The notes beneath the pieces are model-generated. The model was given only the letters and a program-made list of their open reading frames with translations. It had not been told where the DNA came from and searched no databases. Source: Sepioteuthis lessoniana (lineage: Eukaryota > Mollusca > Cephalopoda > Myopsida > Loliginidae). From it: a stretch of DNA of 64,000 nucleotides. This document shows, piece by piece, positions 22,397 to 33,122 of this stretch (positions are counted from its first letter, which is position 1; the number at the start of each line of letters is the position of its first letter). Location: positions 108,259,207 to 108,323,206 of the forward strand of contig OY757917.1 of assembly GCA_963585895.1 (NCBI GenBank). The letters run 5' to 3'. Position numbers and translations under genes: made by a program.

Positions 22397-22503
22397 AGGG
22401 TGTTGGTTGTCACTAAATCACTTTGTGGGTAAGTGTCGAACCAAGTGCAATATAATATGGAGAGTGTTCAATATCTAGGATAGACCTCTTATATTAATAA
22501 TGA

Positions 22504-22705
22504 ATATATATATATATATATAATTCAGGATATATTATCTGCAACCGAGGGTTTCATGGAGATTTTTGCAAACAACAATCATCGGGCAGTTAAGAAGATT
22601 ATTCCACCTTCTTAACTGCTTGATGATTGTTGTTTTGCAAAATACTCCTTGAAACCCAGGGTTGCAGACAATATATCGTGAATTATATATATATATATAT
22701 ATATA
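22504..22705. mobile_element. Foldback element: 77-bp inverted arms flanked by (TA)n
   Basis: 22,521-22,597 is an inverted copy of 22,608-22,684 with a 10-nt loop, and the stem extends into (TA)n on both sides (22,504-22,520 and 22,685-22,705). The arms are complex sequence (CTGCAACC, GGGTTTCA, AACAACAATCATC), so this is not a microsatellite palindrome. Most likely a MITE-like foldback element with TA target sites. A transcript would form a hairpin of about 165 nt. Confidence 0.85.
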
Positions 22706-23420
22706 CTCATTAGGTGGGAGGAGATTACGTTTTGACTTGTTAAAGAACAGAATATAGTTGTGTTTCTTTCTCCGGTTCAAAGTTACACAGTTAATCTCTC
22801 CTGTCAGTGTATGTATTTACCCAAACCGTCCACCATAGGCAGGACCTAACACCAGGTCAATTTTTAAAAAAATGAAAGCAACTAGTTTGAATTCAGCTTG
22901 CCTTCTCATTGAGTGGTTGCTGCATCAAAGCGAAATGATTTTGTATTCTTTCTATTTACCCATATCCGGGGGAAAATCAGATAGATGCCTGCGTTTTTCA
23001 AGAGGATTAGCCATTATTGGTAAGTTAAATAAAAACTGTTTTTTCTACTATTTAAACTTGTGTCATTTTCTTTAACCATACACGTTTCAGCTCTATTTTG
23101 TAAGGTGATTGTTGGAGGTTTTCTTTGTGCAACGATGCTGTGTACCTAGAATCAGTTATTTCGTATTAGAGGCAATGAACATAATTAAAATAATTATACT
23201 TAATACAAAGGAAATAATTAAATCACAGAAAAATAATCTATTCATTCCAATTTCTATTTAATTCTAAACCAAGCATCGATCACCATCATTTCACAAAACC
23301 ATGCTGTTAGCACAGATTCCCTAATTTTGTTTTTCATGCACCCTTATCGGCCATTGTTCTCAGAACACCCTTGAGCGAGACTGCATTCATTATCTGCACC
23401 GTGCTTAAGAGTGTAAATAC
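22706..23420. other. No gene seen
   Basis: Near 22,810-22,865 there is a weak trace of the GC-richer block of the 570-bp repeat (AGGCAGGACCTAACACCAGG). The rest is anonymous. Confidence 0.4.
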
Positions 23421-23899
23421 TTTCTGAACAGTCAACACTGGTTTGCCTATGCGTAGGAGTACACTGGAGAACGCCGTTTACGAATTCGCCCCAGCTTCTT
23501 CAGTTATGGGCAGTATGTCCTTTTTCGATAGTTTTCAGATTGGAGGCAAGTGGTCGTACATCTGCCGTTCTTTGAGATGCTTCTTCCACGATTTGCTCCA
23601 AAGTGTATGCGGTGTTCTGGACTGGTTACTATCAAGATTTTCTCCATGCGCTTCATTAAATTCAAGGTGGTGCATCCTTACAATAGCTCTGACACAATTA
23701 CGGCTTGGAAGAATTCGGATGTTATTCTATCAGAGAGATCGGGTTTCCATATGATCTATTACATTTTGATAACTGACAATGCTTTCCCCATGTGCATGTG
23801 GACATCCGTTTTCCGTAGACAAGATATTGTTAAAAACGAATGAGAATTATCCACTAATTTCAGACGCTTCCATTCAGTGGGTAGATGGCTAGTTCTTGT

Positions 23900-24640
23900 T
23901 TAGAGCACATGGACTATGTAGGGGATAGAAAAAATAGAAATAAAACAAATAAAATAAAAGTAAATTTTAAAAAATGCAGAAGCTCCCAGAAGCCACTGAC
24001 AGGAAGTTTGAACTGTGCCTGCCTGAAAAGTGACCGAAGGGCATGAGATAGGAACTTGCTCTCTTTCAGCAGTGATTGTAGGACTGGAAATACCTACTTT
24101 CTCCCGCTGCTGACGGGAAAACAATGCGTCCCCTTAGGGGCACACTGGTTCACTTTCCTGCCAGTTGCAGCCGTCTCTGTTAACAGCAACCTATATTAAA
24201 GGCACCAAATGAACTGATCACCCACTACTAAAAACATCGAATTCGGACATATAGCCCGAAAACAACTAGCATATTATTTGTATATTATTTATAACTTGTC
24301 TGGGAGATTCAACCATTTCATTTGCATTCAGGAAAAATTCGCCACTTACAGAAGGGTTGCTGAACCCAGAAAAAAAGTTAAAATATAAAAGATATCACCT
24401 CTTTTCTTTTCATTCATTCTGAAATTATTTGGCTGTTTGCTGCAGACAAGAAGACTCCAGCAAATTAAGTTGGAGTAAAGGAAAAAACAACAACAAAAAA
24501 AAAAGCAGTCAGATACCTTAAACCAAAACCCAAACATTAACAATAATCTCAACAAATTCCCATTTGTCTCATAACCCGATTTTATTTACGATCACGTACA
24601 GGCTAATGCTTGTTCCAGACTAGGAATTTGGGATTTGGTT
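23900..24640. other. Interior of the LINE remnant; no clear motif
   Basis: Between the palm box and the C-terminal piece, protein similarity is too eroded for me to follow. It may include a foreign insertion. Confidence 0.35.
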
Positions 24641-24837
24641 TGGTAGGTGTGTTTGCATAAAGCGCTAGATCATCTGCATAATCTGCATCCGTAATAGTTT
24701 CTTTCGTAATTTTAATGAGAAACCACATTCATTTTTTCAATCTATTGACTTTCCTATAACTTAATCTCGAAGAACAAATTAGAAATGGTACCAATGTGTA
24801 CCTCTAACGACTCTGTAAAAGAAATCAGCCTTATCAT

Positions 24838-25110
24838 AGGAGGTGCCCGTGGTGTAAGGGTTATTGTCATAGGAAATGGACACGGCGACACGAGTTCAAA
24901 TCCTGGACGAGACTGATTGCATTTCACATAGCACTAATACCCTTGGGAAAGGTATGAATCCAATTATTCTCCCTCCAGCTATGGGTAAATAGTAGGGCAG
25001 ACTAAGTTCTTCAGCCTTGGTGTGGCAACTAGTCTAGGAGAAGGAAACTCCGCTTAAAAAAATTTACCTTGTGTCATATCCTGCGGAGGGGTTGGGTAAA
25101 TAGGATCATA
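24838..25110 (+). mobile_element. tRNA-derived SINE family B, best copy
   Basis: A box TGGTGTAAGGG (24,850-24,860) and B box GTTCAAATCC (24,894-24,903) both fit consensus and are 33 bp apart. The body contains ACGAGACTG, ACCCTTGGGAA and GGAGAAGGAAACTC and ends GGGGTTGGGTAAATAG. Parts of the same body recur at 42,525-42,760, 57,930-58,130 and 27,170-27,245. It is inserted in the APE-type LINE remnant, so it is younger than that copy. Confidence 0.82.
24850..24903 (+). promoter_or_regulatory. RNA polymerase III A and B boxes of SINE family B
   Basis: TGGTGTAAGGG fits TRGYNNARNNG, and GTTCAAATC fits GWTCRANNC. Confidence 0.75.
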
Positions 25111-25869
25111 GGTTGAGTGAAAAATTGCCTTTGTGTTTTTGGAAAGTATCATTTTAGCAATACCAGTTTCTTTGGAGAGAACGTATCCTCGAAATATTTT
25201 CTCCATCTTTTTCTTACTTAGGAATGAAATGGCTTGAAGCAACCTATGAACTATAGTGTTGCCTTGAGGCCTTTCGAACTTTATCCTTCAATGTTTCTCC
25301 GTATTGACAGAATCTATAACGTTATGGATCGATTTCTCCGAAAGCCGTTCTGATTTTTTCAGCGAATTTTCTCAACTGCAAGTTGGATACGATTGAGAAG
25401 TAAAACTTTATAAACCTTAGCAGCTATTGAATTAGGAGTTATACTTCTGGAGTCCTTAGTGATATCGAGGTCACCATTTTTGGGAAAAGAAAGGGTGCAG
25501 GGTTTCCTTCATTTCTCTAAAGTGTTTTCTTTATAAATGGCATTGCATAATGAAAGAAGTATGTGATCAACATTCCTTCTCTTCTATAATTCGGTGGGTA
25601 TATCATCAAGACTGCAACTTTTCTGCATGTTATTGCTTTTCAGAGCTGATTCAAGTTCATCCTCCGTAAAGTGCCCAACTTTGTTTGCTGCTTGGGTAGA
25701 AATAATTTCTTCTGTAGGTTCTTCTACAATTTCCAAAAGTTTTCCAAGCAGTTTATTCAAATGTTCTTTCAAATTCTGAAGACTTTCTTCTAGGCTGGCA
25801 CTAACTTTATTTAGTCTTCCATTCTTATTGAAACTGTTTATATTCTATAGAATTTCTTATTTTATTGAT

Positions 25870-26170
25870 TTTCACTATGATATATTCTTGCCTAGTTCGT
25901 CTTATTCGGATAACTTTTGAAATGGAAGGTACGTGGCCATACAGCTGATATTTTGGGGTATGCTGTTCCAGGATTTCTTCAAAATAACACATAGCATTCT
26001 TATGTTGTCACAAACTGGATTTTTTTCTAAATTCATTTCGTTACTATCTTGGTGTTGCATCTATACGTTAGATCGAAATAGGATCGAAAACCTGTCAATA
26101 TCATTTATGACTTTGCAAGGTGCATGCTGACTTCACTTTCAGTTAATGAGATATCGTTGCCGAGCTATAT
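25870..26170 (-). pseudogene. Second APE-type LINE C-terminal fragment
   Basis: Minus strand encodes LCYFEEILEQHTPKYQLYGH and then VPSISKVIRIRRTRQ, equivalent to the C-terminal stretch at 327-720. It lies upstream of the first domain of the copy at 23,440-25,800, so it belongs to a separate, older insertion. Confidence 0.6.
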
Positions 26171-28370
26171 GAACTATTCTACTAAATTCAGGAGATCGCC
26201 ACTAAAAATGGAGATGGTTTCTTCTTATTTAAAACCGATGAGTTCTCGTTAATTACTTTTACGTAAAGATTGGTGTTTTCTGCTGCTTCCTGTTCTTTAT
26301 TATGTAGTAGGGATTAGGTGCTTGATCATATTCGTATTTTGTGTCTTGAAAAGTAAGGAGAAATCCATGAGCAACATTCTCTTTGGGACTCTAACACGTG
26401 GCTGCACTAATTTTAGCCGACCAGCAAATATTCACATATAGCACTTACGTGTGGGCACTGGTTATTGCTTCGAAGACTAATAGGAGCGATGGAGGATCAA
26501 GTCGGTTGACTAGAGAGAGATAGGAGAATCTGTGATCCTAACGCTACTTGATAATGATAATAATGATGATGATGATCTAATTGTTCTTTTCGATATGTTT
26601 TTAGATCTTTAATAACATTGTTAGGTACGCGTACATTGATGTTTTGGGGTTTTCTTTTATTAAGTAAAGATTCTATTGTGATCTCGTTTTTTTCTTTAAC
26701 TATTATTGACGTCCAAGGAACTTTACACCTAGCCTCTGGTTTTGTTACCCATCAGTAAGCTGTGGCTTCAAGGTGGCGGTATAGCGTTTTCAAATTTGTC
26801 ATTTGGGGTTTCTATTTTAGAATGCTCCTGAAGAGTAGAAATGTTGTTTTTTTATATTTATTGTATATTGATTGCATGCATTAATATTGGCAGCAATGGC
26901 CGATTCATAATCGTAAAGAGTCACCAGTTAACTTTGTATTTCTAAATAAGCTCGTACGATTCTGATAGTAATTTTTATTTTCATGGCATCTTAGATTTCC
27001 TCAATTACACTTGAAGGGTTTTTATAATGTGAGTTTTTCTTCGCAAAGCAAAGGTTATTCCACGTAATATATTCACAGGTTGCGTTTCACACCGAGCTCA
27101 TACCCTTTTAAAAGGCTTGAATCCATCTCATTAATTTCCACCAATGATAAATAGTTGAATACTTCATGATTATTAGGGTAACCAGTCCTGGAGAAGGAAA
27201 CTATGAATTTAATCCGTTTAAAATTAAGCTGATTTCACATTCTCTTGGTGTTGTTTGGTTTGGGTTTTACCCAATCTCAATAAGACCAAGAGGATATGAC
27301 TATTCACATCAATAGATATGATCACCCTTATAGGCATCATTGCACTAAAATATGAGGCACCATAGACAGAAGAGCTCATACTCTCGTAGCATCAATGATC
27401 GTTTTAAAGAAAGAATAAACTATCAGTTTGATTGTTCACATTTCCATTGCTAATAATGATTATTGAGGAGTATTTATTTGCACTTCAAAAAAGCTTCATC
27501 ACTTTATATATAACAATAAATTCAATTGTTTCTCATATGGATTTTTATTTATCAGAGTCTTGTTTTAGACGATAGAATGCTATAAACTTTTCGCTTTATT
27601 TTTACTTCTCCCGACAAATGTAGTATATCCAATTATAATTGGATGCAATATTTGATGGATTTCTTTAATAAAGCTTAACTGCTAAGTCAGAAGTTTTCTT
27701 AAACAAAATACTGAAAAAATAGTTATAATTTCATTTTGAATGTCATTTTTTAAGCGAATAAGGGTTTTAATTGAATAATGATTTTAATTACATTGATTAG
27801 TCCATTTTATTTTATTGAAATAAATAATAAATGGTTGTTTTACAGACATTCGTTATTTACATCTTGGATATACAGCTTTTGTTTTTCAATGTTGGAGAAA
27901 ATGAGAAGAAAACTGGCGTTATTTGTAAAATTGCAAGAATGTTAATTTACTTTCTTTGTAGTTCTTCCATTAAATGAATACTTGTGGCAAAAAAATAGAA
28001 AATTAAGATAAAGAATAAAGTGAAATGTAAATAATTATATTACATTTCTATACTGAGAAGAAAATATACAGGGGAAAACAAGGAAAATGCTAGCCGTGTC
28101 AGTGAGTCTGACCGATAGAGAGGGATGAGACCTCTAAAAAAAGGGTCATCCTTCGTATGACACTGAACTGCTTTGATTTTACGGTGTCAGAATTGGAAAT
28201 CTAGAGAGTGTGCAGTACCTTTGCATTTCTATTAAAATTATAATCAATTATTTTCCTATCCATTTGTCAAAAATTTTATGCTTAAAATATTTGTATTCGA
28301 TATGTTGATAAATCGTATATACACGAACAAGAATCTGCTCTCTAAAATAAAAGCCATAAATGTATATAGA
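26171..28370. other. Long anonymous AT-rich stretch
   Basis: No gene seen. A (GAT)n-like run lies at 26,548-26,575, a SINE family B tail trace at 27,170-27,245, and A/T-rich unique sequence elsewhere. Reading frames are short and lack motifs. Confidence 0.5.
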
Positions 28371-28371
28371 A

Positions 28372-28752
28372 CTTTAAGATGGAAATGGATCAACAAACGC
28401 AGATCAGAAGATCAGACTGCGTGTTAATTAAAAAGAAGAAAATAACTTGTCATCTCGTAGATTTTGCCGTTACAGCAAACCATTGTGTAAAAATAAAAGA
28501 TAGTGAAAAGAGAGATTTAGTCTGAGAACTAAAAAAAAGTGAACGGTCATGGTTGAACCAAATATAAGTGGTGCGAACTCGAAAGGTCTTGAAATGAAAT
28601 TACAAAAACTAGAAATCAATGTAAGAGTTAGGACCTTCCATTATTAGGATCAGCTAGAATACTTAGATATGTCAAAGAGATTTTGTGGATTTAATAGCAC
28701 GAAGATTTTAGATCAAAACCATCAGTTAAAACTGGTGTGAAAAATTCACATA
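28372..28752 (+). mobile_element. Dong-like LINE 3' fragment, old
   Basis: Plus strand encodes QIRRSDCVLIKKKKITCHLV then DFAVTANHCVKIKDSEKRD, the restriction-like endonuclease region, followed by stops. It ends with CCATCAGTTAAAACTGGTGTG, the family 3' end. It is 5'-truncated and more diverged than the 33-kb copies. Confidence 0.75.
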
Positions 28753-29083
28753 GATAGAAAACAAAAGTAAAACATTTTGGCAGCCTGGACTTACTAACAT
28801 TACTAAAACTAACAATCTAGGAGTGGGCAACATTTGGTTCAAAACTTAATGCTAAAAAAACACAAGACCATCTATGTTGTGATGAGACTGTGCCTAAAAA
28901 ATATTCAGAGTGGAAAGAAAGAAAACAAATTAAATAAAAAGTATACCCTCAGTAAGGAAGAGATGAATTTTTAAAAAATATAATGGAAAAAATAAATAAC
29001 TGAACAAAACTAACTTATTGCTTTTTAGTAAATAAAATGAGTTTTGAACTCAAAAGGAGTATAAATTACATATTTTCAAATAG

Positions 29084-29300
29084 GGACGACTCATAAGTGA
29101 TGCACTCCTATGGACCCCTTTACATGGCAGAGTAAAAGCAGGGCGACCAGCTGGAACCTACATACAGCAGCTCAGTGAGGATACGGGATGTGGCCCTGAA
29201 GATCTGCCAGAAGCGATGAACGATAGGCAAGGGTGGCGAGAGAGGGTCAGGGATATCCGTGCAGATGGCACGACAAGATGATGAGATGATGAAAACCATT
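29084..29300 (+). pseudogene. 3' end of APE-type LINE, second copy
   Basis: Plus-strand reading DALLWTPLHGRVKAGRPAGT, then GCGPEDLPEAMNDRQGWRER and RVRDIRADGTTR, runs to a stop and an ATG-type tail (GATGATGAGATGATG). The C-terminus is well preserved and shows what the decayed minus-strand copy at 327-720 should look like. It is 5'-truncated to about 215 bp. Confidence 0.78.
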
Positions 29301-30680
29301 GATTGATTTTATACATCATTCCCCCTTTTGTACTTGACTCATGTAACTCGAGTAAACATTTAAATAGAAGAAAGTGATCTAACAAGAAAAATATTTTACA
29401 ATAAATTACTTCTATCAACAAGGAAGATCAATAATAATAGACAATAACAACTGAAATCAGAAAACCCTTAAGAGTTTTTGACTTAATGATGATATCTAGA
29501 TAATGTAATTACTTCAATTCCTAAACGATTTGTCCTTCCAAGCCTGCCATACATACATGTTATTCTCAGTGTTGAATCAATGTGGACAAGGATATATGTT
29601 TATTATGGCAGCTTTTGCTATTAGGAATATCGTTACAAATGCAATCATTGGAAATCGTTGGAGATCAAGAGACATCAAGTCTTCAGCATTCATATTCATA
29701 GTTGTGCCAAACTAAGTAGCGGTGTGATTTCTGTAATCTTTGATAACTACGAACAATCTCTTTGTGCCAGCTTTAGGTTTATTATGGGCATCACTGTCAT
29801 TATCATCTTCCACGGTTCCCATTACATCAATGGGCTGAATATTACAACTACTCCCTTTGGCATTGGAAAGAAAGAAATAATAAAGGTTGATATACCATTA
29901 AACAAGGAATCTAAGTAAAACAAAACAATTCAATTTCTGCTGCTTTCTGGTATGAATATTAGTTTATTCACTAAGTTTTTAGACTGCTATATCTTCCGGT
30001 TTTCGTTGGAGATAAATTGACTATAATTCACTTGAATACTCCATCATCCTTCTCAGTAACCAAGCTGATATCAGTGACATAAGGTTTCAATTCTTCCTTG
30101 AATTTCCTATAGTTCCAGTATTTTTGCTAAGTACTAGTGTACAAACTCCAAATTTAAGTAAGTTCCAGTTTTTTTGTAATCATCTTAAGTTAACGCGCCA
30201 AGTTTACAAAATAATTCTGCATATCTCCTGATACCTTATTGGCGAAAATTATACACTTTATGATGGACCGATTGCATGGCTTGAATTAATTTATGAGTTT
30301 AAATCTGAAAAACCCGAAAATATTTACTTAAATCATTTTCAAGAATACCTCGTTTGTATGCGTACAGCATGTTCTGCCTTCATTCATTTGCATATTATCC
30401 AATGTACAGCCATTCTTATCCCGTTCGATTTATCAATACAATTTTACTCATGAAGTGTTTTTTCATACCAGAACTAAATGGTCATTTTCACTGAAGTCTG
30501 AATGACATCAAGTAACCTGAGATTTGTTGGGCTCGTCTAAGTATACAGGCGGATTTGATTTGAACCAATCTTTTTTCCAGTCTCTTGTGGATTATTCCAA
30601 GGGATCTAAGTAAGATTTTCATCATCACCATCATCTTTCCCCACAATATTTTCATTTATCTGGTAAGGGCTTATTGTTGT
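29301..30680. other. No supported gene; one possible exon-like frame
   Basis: The frame at 29,530-29,715 (QACHTYMLFSVLNQCGQGYM, then FIMAAFAIRNIVTNAI) has a hydrophobic, non-repetitive character and is preceded near 29,566 by TTCTCAG, a possible splice acceptor. I cannot assign it to a family. At 29,880-29,905 there is a trace of the 570-bp repeat head (AAGGTTGATATACCATTAAAC). The rest is anonymous. Confidence 0.3.
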
Positions 30681-30689
30681 TCTTTCACT

Positions 30690-31095
30690 TCTTGGGAGTT
30701 TTCCACACTAGCGTTAGCTGGTGGTCTTTCACCAGAGTAAGTGTGACTGAAACTCTCCTTAGATCTCCGTGACGTTTCTCTGTATTCGAGCCGATCACAC
30801 AAATACCGTAGTCTGGATGATTTCGATTCTTCCTCTGGTTTCCAATTCCACCAGTCCTTTCTCCAACTTCTTGGGGACCGCTCCGAACACACAAACAACA
30901 AATTGTATTACCTTGACTCTCGTGTTCCACTGATTTTTCAATTCTCTGACAAGATCAAAGTATTTTTTTATCTTTCCGCTTTCTTTATTTTTCACTCTGC
31001 AGTGTGCCGGAACATCAAAATCCACACGACAACAAACTACCTTTTTTTTTTGTTAAAAATAAAGCTAGAGTTTTTACCGGAACCGGGTGATATGT
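30690..31095 (-). pseudogene. Dong-like LINE 3' fragment (endonuclease)
   Basis: Minus strand: FDVPAHCRVKNKESGKIKKY then FDLVRELKNQWNTRVKVIQF is the end of the restriction-like endonuclease domain and the following conserved helix, and the 3' end reads CACCAGCTAACGCTAGTGTG. Two frame changes. It is followed on its 3' side by CAACAATAAG, a weak TAA-type tail. Confidence 0.78.
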
Positions 31096-31117
31096 CTGTA
31101 TCTAAAAAATTACCCCT

Positions 31118-32135
31118 TGCAAGTTTTTAACATCAACGTTAGCTGGTATTCTTTCTTTGGTGTGTGAATGACAGCAAGTCTCCGCAGCTCTACTAGACAC
31201 CTTTCAGTATTTTAGCGAACGTTGGGCCCTTAATGATCAAGATTCTTCTCCACATTTCCATTCACTCCGTTTTTTCCAAGATTCTGTTGGGTGTTCCAAG
31301 TGAACAAATTAGAATTGATATTACTGCCACCCTCATTTTTCACTGGTTGTTTTTCCATTTCTCTGGCAGCTACCATTTTTTTTCGAAAACTGTTTTCCCT
31401 TCCTTTATTTTTACTGTTGTCAGCTATAACAACAAAATCGAAGAGGTCTGATTTTCTGACTGGGATTTGGTTTCGTTCGTATCTTAAAATTCAAGATAAA
31501 TTAATAGCTATTATTTTCAAGGATGGAATCTAGTATGAGCTTATACCATTTATTTGCATATCCAAATGTTCATATCCTAATTTCTTGCACAATTCCCAAT
31601 TAATAATCTTTGCCAATCAGCTGTACTTAATATTGTATTTTTTTTGTGTCCATTTGCAGAATTCTTTTTTTTTATTTGATTGACCGTTTAATTTCTAACT
31701 TAGTATGACCTATAACTGTTATTAGCTTATTCTGTGATTAAACGATTTATCATTGTCAGCACTTAACAGGTACTGCTATTCGTCGTCTTATTAATTTTTT
31801 ACTTTGACAAAAATAGAATTATTTTGTGATGCTATTTCTACAAATTTAGATTCCCTCTTCACGGTTTCCCTCTTTAACAATATCCAGGTTTTCCAGCGTG
31901 AATGTTCCCCAGTCTTTTGCTTGAACTATCCGTACAGTTGTTCTTATTCCCACTTGTGTTTTCAAGTTTTTCTTTTTTTTTTTTTTTGGTTCAGCCCTGT
32001 GTTAACATAGTTGTTACTGGTTCGCTCATTTTAACGTATTTCTCTTGTCTTCGAATTGATGCATGTATGTTATCATCCATGCCAGTGTGAGTTCTTCCTC
32101 TTCCTTTTATTGACACTGATGATATCTCTCGGGTG
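31118..32135 (-). pseudogene. Dong-like LINE copy, 5'-truncated
   Basis: Minus strand starts at YTREISSVSIKGRGRTHTG, equivalent to LHPRDDV...KEGGRGLASIED in the better copies. It continues through a decayed thumb (31,960-31,800) and endonuclease, and ends with the family 3' end near 31,150-31,120. Its 5' edge abuts the next fragment at about 32,137 without a visible tail. Confidence 0.72.
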
Positions 32136-32139
32136 TAAG

Positions 32140-32600
32140 TCCTTGTGTATCCTCGTTTATTTTCACTCGACCGTCCCGACAAACAGCAAAATCCTCTTGA
32201 CCACATGTTCTATTATTCCTGTTTATGGAAATTAAGTCTAGCTGAGATAAGTTGTTCCATTTAAATCCAGGGAATTTTATTGAACACATTTTCAGTTAGT
32301 TATTCTTTTCTTTGCAAATGCCATTTGGTAGTATGGCCAAATCTTTATCTCTTTCAAAAATTCCAGTGAATTGCCTTTCTTACAAAGTTGTGTCTTGACA
32401 AAAACTCCTTTGACGTGCTTTACTGCATTCTCTTATATGGTTAATCTTAGTCTTAACTTGATATTATGCACTTGTCTCATAATATCAGCTTTTTGCCAAT
32501 AACTTTGTTTATCTTTTAAAGTGTCCTTATTTTGTTTTACTTACGCTTTTTTTTCTAGATTCAGTTGTTTTACTGAGTGTCCATATGTTGACATTGCTTT
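32140..32600 (-). pseudogene. Dong-like LINE internal fragment
   Basis: Minus strand: thumb-like NNISYAMSTYG near 32,590, then LSQLDLISINRNNRTCGQED and FAVCRDGRVKINE, equivalent to the PDLIIINKKKRTCKIVDFAVPADHRIK endonuclease segment. The 3' end is missing. Its 5' edge meets the (TAA)n tract. Confidence 0.7.
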
Positions 32601-32609
32601 TATAGGCTG

Positions 32610-32611
32610 CT

Positions 32612-32655
<44 letters not shown>
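32610..32655. repeat. (TAA)n microsatellite, LINE insertion target
   Basis: About 15 TAA units between a minus-strand Dong-like fragment on the left and a plus-strand fragment on the right. Confidence 0.96.
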
Positions 32656-32656
<1 letters not shown>

Positions 32657-33103
32657 GACTCGCATAAACTTCTATGGGACTTTAACATACAAATGGATCA
32701 ACTAATCTCGGCCAGAAGACCAGACCTCATAATAATCAACAAAAAAACAAGAGAATCTGCAAAATTGTCAACTTTGCTCTCCCGGTGGACCACTGAATAA
32801 ATCTGAAGGAAAGGGAAAAAAAGGATAAGTACCTCTACCTTGCTAGAGAATTGAAAAAGTTGTGGAGCATGAAAGTAACGATTGTGCCAATTGTGATTGG
32901 TGCGTTAGGCACAATAACTAAAGGATTATTAAAAGGCCTGGAGGACTTGGAATTTGGCGGACGGGAAGAGACTATCCAAATGACAGCATTGCTAAGAACA
33001 GCCAGAATCCTGAGACGAGTCCTGGAGACTTGAGGAGACTTGCTGTCACTCAAACTCCAGTGAAAAACCATCAGCTAACACTGATGTGAAAAACTCTGAA
33101 AGT
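32656..33103 (+). pseudogene. Dong-like LINE 3' fragment between TAA tracts
   Basis: A 5'-truncated insertion of about 450 bp: KLLWDFNIQ-equivalent start, ARRPDLIIINKK, the conserved helix WSMKVTIVPIVIGALGTITK then GLLKGLEDLEFGGRE, ARILRRVLET, and the 3' end CATCAGCTAACACTGATGTG plus AAAAACTCTGAAAG. (TAA)n lies on the 5' side and TAAATAATAATGATAATAATG on the 3' side. Confidence 0.85.
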
Positions 33104-33122
33104 AAATAATAATGATAATAAT
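33104..33122. repeat. TAA-type tail joining two LINE copies
   Basis: TAA/TGA-type repeats separating the 3' end of one Dong-like insertion from the start of the next in the same orientation. Confidence 0.8.

Larger units (their letters stand above)
23440..25800 (-). pseudogene. APE-type LINE remnant (reverse transcriptase), interrupted by a SINE
   Basis: Minus strand, in family order. First a pre-RT linker at 25,772-25,584 (EHLNKLLGK...GHFTEDELESALK, then SCSLDDIPTEL). Then a decayed fingers region (25,550-25,320). The palm catalytic box reads TITDADYADDLAL near 24,700-24,650. Finally the C-terminal part at 23,830-23,450 resembles MLRAVLN / QLYGHLPP. A tRNA-derived SINE (24,838-25,110) interrupts it. 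Stops and frame changes are frequent. The family matches 55,960-57,420 and probably 327-720; I judge it RTE- or Jockey-like from memory. Confidence 0.68.

Noticed and set aside
32610..32655. CRISPR-like or regulatory tandem repeat
   Set aside because: Simple TAA microsatellite without spacers.
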